In this document: one piece after another, positions 24,034 to 32,473 of the stretch
Position numbering within the stretch: position 1 is the stretch's first letter
How the letters are laid out: each line of letters opens with the position of its first letter
Source: Streptomyces sp. NBC_00670
GTDB taxonomy: Bacteria; Actinomycetota; Actinomycetes; Streptomycetales; Streptomycetaceae
Length of the DNA stretch: 64,000 nucleotides
Assembly: GCF_036226765.1 (NCBI RefSeq)
Contig: NZ_CP109017.1
Span: forward strand, 4,341,001-4,405,000
Direction of reading: 5' to 3'
Position numbers and translations under genes: made by a program
The notes under the pieces: model-generated
Seen by the model: only the letters and a program-made list of their open reading frames with translations
Told to the model about the DNA's origin: nothing
Databases searched by the model: none

Positions 24034-24884
24034 TGGGCCAGAAGGTTAACCCGCATGGGTTCCGGCTCGGTGTCACCACGGACTTCAAGTCCCGGTGGTA
24101 CGCCGACAAGCTGTACAAGGACTACGTCAAGGAAGACGTCGCCATCCGCCGGATGATGACGTCCGGCATGGAGCGCGCCGGCATCTCCAAGGTCGAGATC
24201 GAGCGCACCCGTGACCGTGTGCGTGTGGACATCCACACCGCTCGTCCGGGCATCGTGATCGGCCGCCGCGGCGCCGAGGCCGACCGCATCCGCGGTGATC
24301 TCGAGAAGCTGACGGGCAAGCAGGTCCAGCTGAACATCCTCGAGGTCAAGAACCCCGAGACGGACGCTCAGCTCGTGGCCCAGGCCGTCGCCGAGCAGCT
24401 CTCCAGCCGTGTCTCCTTCCGCCGTGCCATGCGCAAGAGCATGCAGTCGGCGATGAAGGCGGGCGCCAAGGGCATCAAGATCCAGTGCGGTGGCCGCCTC
24501 GGCGGCGCCGAGATGTCCCGCTCGGAGTTCTACCGCGAGGGCCGCGTGCCCCTGCACACGCTCCGCGCGAACGTGGACTACGGCTTCTTCGAGGCCAAGA
24601 CGACCTTCGGCCGCATCGGTGTGAAGGTCTGGATCTACAAGGGCGACGTCAAGAACATCGCCGAGGTCCGCGCCGAGAACGCGGCCGCCCGTGCCGGCAA
24701 CCGCCCGGCCCGTGGTGGCGCCGACCGTCCGGCCCGTGGTGGCCGCGGTGGCGAGCGTGGCGGTCGCGGTCGCAAGCCGCAGCAGCAGTCGGCTCCGGCC
24801 GCCGAGGCCCCCAAGGCCGACGCGCCCGCCGCTGCCGCTCCGGCTGAGGCGCCGTCCTCTTCTACTGGCGGAACGGAGGCCTGA
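24033..24884 (+). CDS. rpsC: 30S ribosomal protein uS3 with RGG-rich tail
   Basis: 283 residues versus 233 in E. coli. The KH domain has its GRRG loop at 77-80 and the C-terminal S3 domain runs to about 210. Residues 220-250 are an Arg/Gly tract with repeated RPARGG and GRGGERGG, followed by an Ala/Pro/Glu tail. S3 lies at the mRNA entry channel and has helicase-assisting activity; the RGG tail could add RNA contacts (inference). Start overlaps the rplV stop. Confidence 0.97.
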   Translation: MGQKVNPHGFRLGVTTDFKSRWYADKLYKDYVKEDVAIRRMMTSGMERAGISKVEIERTRDRVRVDIHTARPGIVIGRRGAEADRIRGDLEKLTGKQVQLNILEVKNPETDAQLVAQAVAEQLSSRVSFRRAMRKSMQSAMKAGAKGIKIQCGGRLGGAEMSRSEFYREGRVPLHTLRANVDYGFFEAKTTFGRIGVKVWIYKGDVKNIAEVRAENAAARAGNRPARGGADRPARGGRGGERGGRGRKPQQQSAPAAEAPKADAPAAAAPAEAPSSSTGGTEA

Positions 24885-24889
24885 CCGAC

Positions 24890-25309
24890 ATGCTGATCCC
24901 CCGTAGGGTCAAGCACCGCAAGCAGCACCACCCGAAGCGCCGTGGTCAGGCCAAGGGCGGTACGACGGTCTCGTTCGGCGAGTACGGCATCCAGGCCCTC
25001 ACGCCGGCGTACGTGACCAACCGCCAGATCGAGGCGGCCCGTATCGCGATGACCCGCCACATCAAGCGTGGTGGCAAGGTCTGGATCAACATCTACCCGG
25101 ACCGCCCGCTCACGAAGAAGCCCGCCGAGACCCGCATGGGTTCCGGTAAGGGTTCTCCGGAGTGGTGGATCGCGAACGTGCACCCGGGCCGGGTCATGTT
25201 CGAGCTGTCCTACCCCAACGAGAAGATCGCCCGTGAGGCGCTGACTCGTGCGGCCCACAAGCTGCCGATGAAGTGCCGGATCGTCAAGCGCGAGGCAGGT
25301 GAAGCGTGA
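24890..25309 (+). CDS. rplP: 50S ribosomal protein uL16
   Basis: 139 residues, standard. MLIPRRVKHRKQHHPKR and MGSGKGSPEWWIANV are signatures; the second is the loop near the A and P site tRNAs, carrying the Arg that is hydroxylated in some bacteria. GGAGG lies 10 nt upstream, 5 bp after rpsC. Confidence 0.98.
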   Translation: MLIPRRVKHRKQHHPKRRGQAKGGTTVSFGEYGIQALTPAYVTNRQIEAARIAMTRHIKRGGKVWINIYPDRPLTKKPAETRMGSGKGSPEWWIANVHPGRVMFELSYPNEKIAREALTRAAHKLPMKCRIVKREAGEA

Positions 25310-25533
25310 TGTCGGCCGGTACCAAGGCGTCCGAGCTGCGCGAGCTGGGCAACGAGGAGCTTCTGGCGAAGCTCCGCGAGGCCAAGGAAGAGCTGTTCAA
25401 CCTCCGCTTCCAGGCGGCGACCGGTCAGCTCGAGAACCACGGTCGGCTGAAGGCCGTCCGCAAGGACATCGCGCGGATCTACACCCTGATGCGTGAGCGC
25501 GAGCTGGGCATCGAGACGGTGGAGAGCGCCTGA
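25309..25533 (+). CDS. rpmC: 50S ribosomal protein uL29
   Basis: 74 residues from the ATG at 25309 overlapping the rplP stop (TGATG); a GTG three bases earlier is less likely. LRELGNEELLAKLREAKEEL and NLRFQAATGQLEN are typical L29 helices. It sits next to L23 at the tunnel exit. Confidence 0.96.
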   Translation: MSAGTKASELRELGNEELLAKLREAKEELFNLRFQAATGQLENHGRLKAVRKDIARIYTLMRERELGIETVESA

Positions 25534-25820
25534 TGAGTGAGAGCAACGTGACTGAGCAGACTGCAGAGGCCCGCGGCTTCCGCAAGACCCGTGAGGGTCT
25601 CGTCGTCAGCGACAAGATGGACAAGACCGTCGTCGTCGCCGTCGAGGACCGCGTCAAGCACGCGCTGTACGGCAAGGTCATCCGCCGTACCAACAAGCTC
25701 AAGGCGCACGACGAGCAGAACGCCGCGGGTGTCGGCGACCGCGTCCTCCTCATGGAGACCCGGCCGCTGTCCGCCACGAAGCGGTGGCGCGTCGTCGAGA
25801 TCCTCGAGAAGGCCAAGTAA
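25533..25820 (+). CDS. rpsQ: 30S ribosomal protein uS17
   Basis: 95 residues, start overlapping the rpmC stop by one base. RKTREGLVVSDKMDKTVVVA and HDEQNAAGVGDRVLLMETRP are S17 signatures. Followed by a 106-bp gap with two hairpins before rplN, the longest break in this half of the cluster. Confidence 0.97.
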   Translation: MSESNVTEQTAEARGFRKTREGLVVSDKMDKTVVVAVEDRVKHALYGKVIRRTNKLKAHDEQNAAGVGDRVLLMETRPLSATKRWRVVEILEKAK

Positions 25821-25825
25821 AGATC

Positions 25826-25898
25826 TCCTGCGGGGCATTCCCCACAGGACAGTTCCGCCAGGCTCCGGGAGCCGCTCACCGAGGTGATCGGCTCCCGG
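25826..25898 (+). promoter_or_regulatory. Two tandem hairpins between rpsQ and rplN
   Basis: Hairpin 1: TCCTGCGGGG (25826-25835) with CCCCACAGGA (25840-25849), one mismatch, CATT loop. Hairpin 2: CCGGGAGCCG (25865-25874) with CGGCTCCCGG (25889-25898), perfect, loop containing CACCGAGGTG. No U-tract and no obvious promoter afterwards. They stand at the ancestral S10/spc operon boundary and may be an attenuator or RNA-processing site. Confidence 0.6.
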
Positions 25899-25926
25899 GG
25901 AACCGGCAGACAAACAGGAGATAGAC

Positions 25927-26295
25927 GTGATCCAGCAGGAGTCGCGACTGCGTGTCGCCGACAACACGGGTGCGAAGGAAATTCTCACCATCCGTGTGCT
26001 CGGTGGCTCCGGTCGCCGCTACGCGGGTATCGGTGACGTCATCGTCGCCACCGTCAAGGACGCGATCCCCGGTGGCAACGTGAAGAAGGGTGACGTCGTC
26101 AAGGCGGTCATCGTTCGCACCGTCAAGGAGCGCCGCCGTCCCGACGGCTCGTACATCCGCTTCGACGAGAACGCCGCCGTCATTCTCAAGAACGACGGCG
26201 ACCCCCGCGGCACCCGTATCTTCGGCCCCGTCGGCCGTGAGCTGCGCGAGAAGAAGTTCATGAAGATCATCTCCCTCGCGCCGGAGGTGCTGTGA
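25927..26295 (+). CDS. rplN: 50S ribosomal protein uL14
   Basis: 122 residues, GTG start at 25927 with AGGAG 8 nt upstream. MIQQESRLRVADNTGAKEIL and GSYIRFDENAAVIL are signatures. L14 contacts bridge B8 and L19. First gene of the spc segment. Confidence 0.97.
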   Translation: MIQQESRLRVADNTGAKEILTIRVLGGSGRRYAGIGDVIVATVKDAIPGGNVKKGDVVKAVIVRTVKERRRPDGSYIRFDENAAVILKNDGDPRGTRIFGPVGRELREKKFMKIISLAPEVL

Positions 26296-26297
26296 GC

Positions 26298-26621
26298 ATG
26301 AAGATCAAGAAGGGCGACCTGGTCCAGGTCATCACCGGTAAGGACAAGGGCAAGCAGGGCAAGGTCATCGCGGCCTACCCCCGCGAGGACCGCGTCCTGG
26401 TCGAGGGTGTCAACCGGGTCAAGAAGCACACCAAGGCCGGCCCGACCGCCAGCGGCTCGCAGGCCGGCGGCATCGTGACCACCGAGGCCCCCGTCCACGT
26501 CTCCAACGTCCAGCTGGTCGTGGAGAAGGACGGCAACAAGGTCGTCACGCGCGTCGGTTACCGCTTCGACGAGGACGGCAACAAGATCCGCGTTGCCAAG
26601 CGGACGGGTGAGGACATCTGA
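26298..26621 (+). CDS. rplX: 50S ribosomal protein uL24
   Basis: 107 residues from the ATG at 26298 (MKIKKGDLVQVITGKDKGKQ, a KOW motif). A GTG at 26292 overlaps the rplN stop and is closer to GGAGG, so a 109-residue form is possible. Assembly-initiator protein of the 50S subunit. Stop overlaps the rplE start (TGATG). Confidence 0.95.
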   Translation: MKIKKGDLVQVITGKDKGKQGKVIAAYPREDRVLVEGVNRVKKHTKAGPTASGSQAGGIVTTEAPVHVSNVQLVVEKDGNKVVTRVGYRFDEDGNKIRVAKRTGEDI

Positions 26622-27178
26622 TGGCTACCACCACCACTCCGCGTCTCAAGACGAAGTACCGCGAGGAGATCGCGGGCAAGCTGCGTGACGAGTTCAAGTA
26701 CGAGAACGTCATGCAGGTTCCCGGCCTCGTCAAGATCGTGGTCAACATGGGTGTCGGCGACGCCGCCCGTGACTCCAAGCTCATGGACGGTGCCGTCCGT
26801 GACCTGACCATCATCACCGGGCAGAAGCCGGCCGTCACCAAGGCCCGCAAGTCCATCGCGCAGTTCAAGCTGCGCGAGGGCCAGCCGATCGGTGCCCACG
26901 TCACGCTCCGTGGCGACCGCATGTGGGAGTTCCTGGACCGCACCCTGTCGCTCGCGCTCCCGCGCATCCGCGACTTCCGCGGTCTGTCCCCCAAGCAGTT
27001 CGACGGCCGTGGCAACTACACCTTCGGTCTCACGGAGCAGGTCATGTTCCACGAGATCGACCAGGACAAGATCGACCGCGTCCGGGGTATGGACATCACC
27101 GTGGTGACCACGGCGACCAACGACGCAGAGGGCCGCGCGCTCCTCCGTCACCTCGGCTTCCCCTTCAAGGAGGCGTGA
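26621..27178 (+). CDS. rplE: 50S ribosomal protein uL5
   Basis: 185 residues; VVNMGVGDAARDSKLMDGAV, ITGQKPAVTKARKSIAQFKL and NYTFGLTEQVMFHEIDQDKI are L5 signatures. Binds 5S rRNA and forms bridge B1b with S13. Confidence 0.98.
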   Translation: MATTTTPRLKTKYREEIAGKLRDEFKYENVMQVPGLVKIVVNMGVGDAARDSKLMDGAVRDLTIITGQKPAVTKARKSIAQFKLREGQPIGAHVTLRGDRMWEFLDRTLSLALPRIRDFRGLSPKQFDGRGNYTFGLTEQVMFHEIDQDKIDRVRGMDITVVTTATNDAEGRALLRHLGFPFKEA

Positions 27179-27183
27179 GCGAG

Positions 27184-27369
27184 ATGGCGAAGAAGGCTCT
27201 GATCGCGAAGGCTGCCCGCAAGCCCAAGTTCGGCGTGCGCGCCTACACCCGCTGCCAGCGCTGTGGGCGTCCGCACTCCGTCTACCGCAAGTTCGGCCTG
27301 TGCCGTGTGTGCCTCCGTGAGATGGCTCACCGCGGCGAGCTGCCGGGCGTGACCAAGAGCTCCTGGTAA
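27184..27369 (+). CDS. rpsN: 30S ribosomal protein uS14, zinc-binding (type Z)
   Basis: 61 residues with an intact zinc ribbon: Cys24, Cys27, Cys40, Cys43 (CQRC, CRVC). This is the C+ form; Streptomyces commonly also encode a zinc-free paralog under Zur control elsewhere. Starts at 27184, 5 bp after rplE. A 238-bp gap follows. Confidence 0.96.
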   Translation: MAKKALIAKAARKPKFGVRAYTRCQRCGRPHSVYRKFGLCRVCLREMAHRGELPGVTKSSW

Positions 27370-27607
27370 ACCCCCACTTGGGGTGCACCAGGGCTCTCGG
27401 TAGGCAACCGGGTCCGGCAGGAGGCCCGCTCCGCATGCCGTAGGCTTGCGGGGTTGGGCGCCTGCCGTGCCCTGTACATACGCGGGCTCGCCCGCCAATG
27501 AATGCTTACTACGCCGTAGGTCCACCGCGCCGCACCCGTCCCGTCTCGGATCGGGGAGAGGGATGGCGCACCAGGAAACCCCGGCGAGAGAGGCCGAAGG
27601 CCAATTC
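27370..27607 (+). promoter_or_regulatory. rpsN-rpsH gap with possible internal promoter
   Basis: The widest gap inside the spc segment. CCCCACTTGGGG (27371-27382) is a short palindrome right after the rpsN stop. TAGGCT (27441-27446) is a Streptomyces-type -10, but no matching -35 is visible 16-18 bp upstream. Possible secondary promoter for rpsH onward; weak. Confidence 0.35.
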
Positions 27608-28006
27608 ATGACCATGACTGATCCGATCGCAGACATGCTCACGCGTCTGCGCAACGCGAACTCGGCGTACCACGACTCCGTGGCGATGCCGGCATCGAAG
27701 ATCAAGTCTCACATCGCGGAGATCCTCCAGCAGGAGGGCTTCATCACGGGCTGGAAGGTCGAGGACGCCGAGGTCGGCAAGAACCTCGTCCTGGAGCTGA
27801 AGTTCGGCCCCAACCGTGAGCGCTCCATCGCGGGCATCAAGCGGATCTCCAAGCCCGGGCTCCGGGTGTACGCGAAGTCCACCAACCTGCCGAAGGTGCT
27901 GGGCGGCCTCGGCGTGGCGATCATCTCCACGTCGCACGGGCTCCTCACCGACAAGCAGGCCGGCAAGAAGGGCGTGGGTGGGGAAGTCCTCGCCTACGTC
28001 TGGTAG
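27608..28006 (+). CDS. rpsH: 30S ribosomal protein uS8
   Basis: 132 residues from the ATG at 27608 (MTMTDPIADMLTRLRNANSA); a second ATG at 27614 is possible, and a long upstream in-frame extension is not supported. STSHGLLTDKQAGKKGVGGE is the S8 C-terminal signature. S8 is the translational repressor of the spc operon in E. coli. Confidence 0.97.
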   Translation: MTMTDPIADMLTRLRNANSAYHDSVAMPASKIKSHIAEILQQEGFITGWKVEDAEVGKNLVLELKFGPNRERSIAGIKRISKPGLRVYAKSTNLPKVLGGLGVAIISTSHGLLTDKQAGKKGVGGEVLAYVW

Positions 28007-28030
28007 CGGAAGGGAACGGAGGAAACAGCT

Positions 28031-28570
28031 ATGTCGCGCATCGGCAAGCTCCCCATCGCGGTTCCCGCCGGCGTGGACGTCACCATCGACGGCCGTCAGG
28101 TGCAGGTGAAGGGTCCCAAGGGCACCCTGTCCCACACCATCGCGGCGCCGATCGAGATCGCTAAGGGCGAGGACGGCGTGCTCAGCGTCACCCGCCCGAA
28201 CGACGAGCGTCAGAACAAGGCCCTGCACGGCCTGTCCCGCACGCTGGTGGCGAACATGATCACCGGCGTGACCCAGGGTTACGTGAAGAAGCTCGAGATC
28301 AGCGGTGTCGGTTACCGCGTGACGGCCAAGGGCTCGAACCTCGAGTTCGCGCTCGGCTACAGCCACTCGATCACCGTCGAGGCGCCCGAGGGCATCACCT
28401 TCAAGGTCGAGAACCCGACGCACTTCTCGGTCGAGGGCATCGACAAGCAGAAGGTGGGCGAAGTCGCGGCGAACATCCGCAAGCTGCGCAAGCCCGACCC
28501 GTACAAGGCCAAGGGTGTCAGGTACGAGGGTGAAGTCATCCGCCGCAAGGTCGGAAAGGCGGGTAAGTAA
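28031..28570 (+). CDS. rplF: 50S ribosomal protein uL6
   Basis: 179 residues; MSRIGKLPIAVPAGVDVTID and RKLRKPDPYKAKGVRYEGE are signatures. Strong GGAGG upstream. Binds near the sarcin-ricin loop and factor-binding site. Confidence 0.98.
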   Translation: MSRIGKLPIAVPAGVDVTIDGRQVQVKGPKGTLSHTIAAPIEIAKGEDGVLSVTRPNDERQNKALHGLSRTLVANMITGVTQGYVKKLEISGVGYRVTAKGSNLEFALGYSHSITVEAPEGITFKVENPTHFSVEGIDKQKVGEVAANIRKLRKPDPYKAKGVRYEGEVIRRKVGKAGK

Positions 28571-28573
28571 GCC

Positions 28574-28957
28574 ATGGCATACGGGCAGAAGATCGCCAAG
28601 GGCGACGCCTACAAGCGCACCGCCATCAAGCGGCGGCACATCCGGATCCGCAAGAAGGTCTCCGGTACGGCCGAGCGCCCCCGCCTGGTCGTGACCCGCT
28701 CCAACCGTCACATCGTGGCGCAGGTGATCGACGACCTCAAGGGGCACACCCTGGCGTCGGCGTCCACCCTGGACACGTCGATCCGCGGCGGCGAGGGCGA
28801 CAAGTCCGCGCAGGCCAAGCAGGTCGGCGCCCTGGTCGCCGAGCGTGCCAAGGCCGCCGGTGTCGAGGCCGTCGTGTTCGACCGTGGTGGCAACCAGTAC
28901 GCCGGGCGCATCGCCGCCCTGGCGGACGCCGCCCGCGAAGCCGGGCTCAAGTTCTGA
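28574..28957 (+). CDS. rplR: 50S ribosomal protein uL18
   Basis: 127 residues, 3 bp after rplF. RHIRIRKKVSGTAERPRLVV and FDRGGNQYAGRIAALADAAR are L18 signatures. Carries 5S rRNA into the 50S subunit with L5. Confidence 0.98.
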   Translation: MAYGQKIAKGDAYKRTAIKRRHIRIRKKVSGTAERPRLVVTRSNRHIVAQVIDDLKGHTLASASTLDTSIRGGEGDKSAQAKQVGALVAERAKAAGVEAVVFDRGGNQYAGRIAALADAAREAGLKF

Positions 28958-28993
28958 GCCGCTTGTAGCTAGCGGAAAGAGAGAGGTAATCCA

Positions 28994-29599
28994 ATGGCTG
29001 GACCCCAGCGCCGCGGTGGCGGTGCCGGTGGCGGCGAGCGGCGGGACCGGAAGGGCCGTGACGGCGGAGCATCCGCCGCCGAGAAGACCGCGTACGTCGA
29101 GCGCGTCGTCGCGATCAACCGTGTCGCCAAGGTTGTGAAGGGTGGTCGTCGCTTCAGCTTCACCGCGCTGGTCGTGGTGGGCGACGGTGACGGCACCGTG
29201 GGTGTCGGATACGGCAAGGCCAAGGAGGTGCCGGCCGCCATCGCCAAGGGCGTTGAGGAGGCCAAGAAGCACTTCTTCAAGGTCCCCCGCATCCAGGGCA
29301 CCATCCCGCACCCGATCCAGGGTGAGAAGGCGGCCGGCGTCGTGCTGCTCAAGCCCGCGTCCCCCGGTACCGGTGTTATCGCCGGTGGCCCGGTGCGCGC
29401 CGTGCTCGAGTGCGCCGGCATCCACGACATCCTGTCGAAGTCGCTCGGCTCCGACAACCAGATCAACATCGTGCACGCGACCGTGGAGGCCCTCAAGGGC
29501 CTGCAGCGTCCCGAGGAGGTCGCGGCCCGCCGCGGTCTGCCGCTCGAGGACGTCGCCCCCGCGGCCCTGCTGCGTGCGCGTGCCGGGGCAGGTGCGTAA
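28994..29599 (+). CDS. rpsE: 30S ribosomal protein uS5
   Basis: 201 residues; the Gly/Arg-rich N-terminal ~35 residues (RRGGGAGGGERRDRKGRDGG) extend the usual protein. S5 signatures RVAKVVKGGRRFSFTALVVV and GYGKAKEVPAAIAKGVEEAK follow. Lies at the mRNA entry with S3 and S4; a classic site of spectinomycin resistance. Confidence 0.98.
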   Translation: MAGPQRRGGGAGGGERRDRKGRDGGASAAEKTAYVERVVAINRVAKVVKGGRRFSFTALVVVGDGDGTVGVGYGKAKEVPAAIAKGVEEAKKHFFKVPRIQGTIPHPIQGEKAAGVVLLKPASPGTGVIAGGPVRAVLECAGIHDILSKSLGSDNQINIVHATVEALKGLQRPEEVAARRGLPLEDVAPAALLRARAGAGA

Positions 29600-29601
29600 T
29601 C

Positions 29602-29784
29602 ATGGCGCAGCTCAGGATCACGCAGGTCAAGTCCTACATCGGCAGCAAGCAGAACCACCGTGACACCCTGCGTTCCCTTGGTCTCAAGGGGATCAACACG
29701 CAGGTCGTCAAGGAGGACCGCCCCGAGTTCCGCGGCATGGTGCACACCGTCCGCCACCTCGTGTCGGTCGAGGAGGTCGACTGA
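29602..29784 (+). CDS. rpmD: 50S ribosomal protein uL30
   Basis: 60 residues starting at 29602, 2 bp after rpsE: MAQLRITQVKSYIGSKQNHR and LRSLGLKGINTQVVKEDRPE. Normal bacterial L30 length. Confidence 0.97.
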   Translation: MAQLRITQVKSYIGSKQNHRDTLRSLGLKGINTQVVKEDRPEFRGMVHTVRHLVSVEEVD

Positions 29785-29786
29785 TC

Positions 29787-30242
29787 ATGGCGGAGAACAA
29801 CCCGCTCAAGATCCACAACCTCCGTCCGGCCCCGGGCGCCAAGACCGCCAAGACCCGTGTCGGTCGTGGTGAGGCGTCGAAGGGCAAGACGGCCGGTCGT
29901 GGTACCAAGGGCACGAAGGCCCGTTACCAGGTTCCGGAGCGCTTCGAGGGCGGGCAGATGCCCCTCCACATGCGCCTCCCGAAGCTGAAGGGCTTCAAGA
30001 ACCCGTTCAAGACCGAGTACCAGGTCGTGAACCTCGACAAGCTGGCCGCGCTCTACCCCGAGGGTGGCGAGGTCACCGTCGAGGGCCTGGTGGCCAAGGG
30101 TGCCGTTCGCAAGAACAGCCTCGTCAAGGTCCTCGGCCAGGGCGAGGTCTCCGTGGCGCTGCAGGTGACGGTCGACGCCGTCTCCGGCTCCGCCAAGGAG
30201 AAGATCACCGCCGCCGGCGGTACGGTCACCGAGCTCGTCTGA
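29787..30242 (+). CDS. rplO: 50S ribosomal protein uL15
   Basis: 151 residues, 2 bp after rpmD. NNPLKIHNLRPAPGAKTAKT, GRGTKGTKAR and the GGQMPLHMRLPKLKGFKNPF segment are diagnostic. Last gene before the strong hairpin that separates it from secY. Confidence 0.98.
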   Translation: MAENNPLKIHNLRPAPGAKTAKTRVGRGEASKGKTAGRGTKGTKARYQVPERFEGGQMPLHMRLPKLKGFKNPFKTEYQVVNLDKLAALYPEGGEVTVEGLVAKGAVRKNSLVKVLGQGEVSVALQVTVDAVSGSAKEKITAAGGTVTELV

Positions 30243-30278
30243 CTCCGTCAGGCACGCCGATGACGTGAACGAATCCGA

Positions 30279-30310
30279 CCGGGGATACCCCACATTTGGG
30301 GTATCCCCGG
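30279..30310 (+). terminator. Strong hairpin between rplO and secY
   Basis: Perfect 13-bp stem, CCGGGGATACCCC (30279-30291) and GGGGTATCCCCGG (30298-30310), loop ACATTT. 36 bp after the rplO stop and 167 bp before secY. A true terminator would require a separate secY promoter in 30311-30477, where I see none that is clear; it may be a partial terminator. Confidence 0.75.
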
Positions 30311-30477
30311 TTGGTCGTTCCAAGGGGGGCAGTGTCGCCGGTAAGGTGGCCTGCGCTGTCAAGTTTCACCAGATGCTCCACTCGGGGCACCAGGAGAGGC
30401 CGGCAGCCGTTACGTATTCGTCGAACCTCACCAATCGTCACCTCTGACGCACGTGCGCGGGGGTCGCAGGAGGCACC

Positions 30478-31791
30478 GTGCTCACCGGCTTCGCCCGGGC
30501 GTTCAGGACGCCCGACCTGCGCAAGAAGCTGCTCTTCACGCTCGGGATCATCGTGGTGTACCGCGCCGGTACGCACATTCCGATCCCCGGCGTCGACTAC
30601 AAGAGCGTCCAGACCTGTATCGACGTCGCCAAGGGCAACCAGGGCCTGTTCGGCCTGGTGAACATGTTCAGTGGCGGTGCGCTGCTGCAGATCACGGTCT
30701 TCGCGCTGGGCATCATGCCGTACATCACGGCGAGCATCATTCTCCAGCTGCTGACCGTGGTGATCCCGCGTCTGGAGGCCCTGAAGAAGGAGGGCCAGGC
30801 CGGTACGGCGAAGATCACGCAGTACACGCGTTATCTGACGGTCGCGCTCGCCATCCTCCAGGGCACCGGCCTGGTGGCCACCGCCCGCAGCGGCGCGCTC
30901 TTCACCGGCTGCCCGGTCGCCACGGACATCGTGCCCGACCAGTCGATCTTCACCACCATCACGATGGTCGTCACCATGACCGCCGGTACGGGCATGGTGA
31001 TGTGGCTCGGCGAGCTGATCACCGACCGCGGCATCGGCAACGGCATGTCGATCCTGATGTTCATCTCGATCGCCGCCACCTTCCCGTCCGCGCTGTGGGC
31101 CATCAAGACCTCGGGCACGCTGGCCGACGGCTGGATCGAGTTCGGCACGGTCATCCTGATCGGCCTGGTCATGGTCGGCCTGGTGGTCTTCGTCGAGCAG
31201 GCCCAGCGCCGCATTCCCGTCCAGTACGCGAAGCGCATGATCGGCCGCCGGTCCTACGGCGGCACCTCGACGTACATTCCGCTGAAGGTCAACCAGGCGG
31301 GTGTGATCCCCGTCATCTTCGCGTCGTCGCTGCTCTACATCCCCGCCCTGATCGCGCAGTTCTCCGACAGCAACTCCGGCTGGAAGACCTGGATCCAGGC
31401 GAACATGGTGAAGGGCGACCACCCGGTCTACATCACCCTGTACTTCCTGCTGATCGTGTTCTTCGCCTTCTTCTACGTGGCGATCTCCTTCAACCCCGAA
31501 GAAGTCGCCGACAACATGAAGAAGTATGGTGGCTTCATCCCGGGCATCCGGGCTGGCCGGCCGACCGCCGAGTACCTGAGCTACGTACTCAACCGGATCA
31601 CCTGGCCGGGTTCGCTGTATCTGGGTCTGATCGCTCTCGTGCCAACAATGGCGTTGGTGGGCTTCAACGCGAATCAGAACTTCCCGTTCGGCGGGACGAG
31701 CATCCTGATCATCGTGGGTGTCGGTCTCGAGACCGTGAAGCAGATCGAGAGTCAGCTCCAGCAGCGCAATTACGAAGGGTTCCTCCGCTGA
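30478..31791 (+). CDS. secY: Protein translocase subunit SecY
   Basis: Channel subunit of the SecYEG translocon; 437 residues, ten membrane helices. Begins MLTGFARAFRTPDLRKKLLF; PYITASIILQLLTVVIPRLE (plug and TM2b region) and the cytoplasmic loop MKKYGGFIPGIRAGRPT are conserved. GTG start at 30478 with AGGAGG 6 nt upstream. The stop overlaps the adk start (TGATG), so translation of export channel and adenylate kinase is coupled. Confidence 0.98.
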   Translation: MLTGFARAFRTPDLRKKLLFTLGIIVVYRAGTHIPIPGVDYKSVQTCIDVAKGNQGLFGLVNMFSGGALLQITVFALGIMPYITASIILQLLTVVIPRLEALKKEGQAGTAKITQYTRYLTVALAILQGTGLVATARSGALFTGCPVATDIVPDQSIFTTITMVVTMTAGTGMVMWLGELITDRGIGNGMSILMFISIAATFPSALWAIKTSGTLADGWIEFGTVILIGLVMVGLVVFVEQAQRRIPVQYAKRMIGRRSYGGTSTYIPLKVNQAGVIPVIFASSLLYIPALIAQFSDSNSGWKTWIQANMVKGDHPVYITLYFLLIVFFAFFYVAISFNPEEVADNMKKYGGFIPGIRAGRPTAEYLSYVLNRITWPGSLYLGLIALVPTMALVGFNANQNFPFGGTSILIIVGVGLETVKQIESQLQQRNYEGFLR

Positions 31792-32453
31792 TGCGAATTG
31801 TCCTCGTCGGGCCACCCGGGGCCGGGAAGGGAACGCAGGCCGCGTTCCTGGCCAAGAACCTGTCGATCCCGCACATCTCCACGGGCGACCTGTTCCGCGC
31901 CAACATCAGCTCCCAGACCGAACTGGGCAAACTCGCGAAATCCTACATGGACGCGGGCAACCTGGTGCCGGACGAGGTCACCATCGGCATGGCCAAGGAC
32001 CGCATGGAGCAGTCCGACGCGGCCGGTGGCTTCCTGCTCGACGGCTTCCCGCGCAACGTCTCGCAGGCCGAGGCGCTGGACGACATGCTTGCCAGCGAGG
32101 GCATGAAGCTGGACGCGGTGCTGGACCTGGAGGTCCCGGAGGACGAGGTCGTCAAGCGCATCGCCGGGCGGCGGATCTGCCGCAAGGACTCCAGCCACGT
32201 CTTCCACGTGACGTACAACCCGCCGAAGGCGGAGGGGGTGTGCGACGCGTGCGGGGGCGAGCTGTACCAGCGCGACGACGACTCCGAGGAGACGGTGCGG
32301 ACGCGGCTGGAGGTCTACCACACGCAGACCGAGCCGATCATCGACTACTACAAGGCGCAGGGGCTCGTGGTGACGATCTCGGCGCTGGGCAAGGTCGAGG
32401 ACGTGACGGGGCGGGCGATGCGGGCGCTCCAGCGCGAGGGGGCGCCGCAGTAG
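31791..32453 (+). CDS. adk: Adenylate kinase
   Basis: ATP + AMP to 2 ADP in the cytoplasm. 220 residues, long type: P-loop GPPGAGKGT (7-15), AMP-binding STGDLFR and LLDGFPRN. The LID carries CRKD and CDAC about 18 residues apart, i.e. three Cys plus an Asp where Gram-positive zinc LIDs have CxxC...CxxC; zinc binding through Cys/Asp is possible. Starts inside the secY stop. Confidence 0.97.
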   Translation: MRIVLVGPPGAGKGTQAAFLAKNLSIPHISTGDLFRANISSQTELGKLAKSYMDAGNLVPDEVTIGMAKDRMEQSDAAGGFLLDGFPRNVSQAEALDDMLASEGMKLDAVLDLEVPEDEVVKRIAGRRICRKDSSHVFHVTYNPPKAEGVCDACGGELYQRDDDSEETVRTRLEVYHTQTEPIIDYYKAQGLVVTISALGKVEDVTGRAMRALQREGAPQ

Positions 32454-32473
32454 GCGGTGCCGGTTCGCTTTTC

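Noticed and set aside
27446..27607. 54-residue N-terminal extension of rpsH
   Set aside because: S8 begins with MTMTDPIADM in related species; the upstream frame is not conserved-looking.
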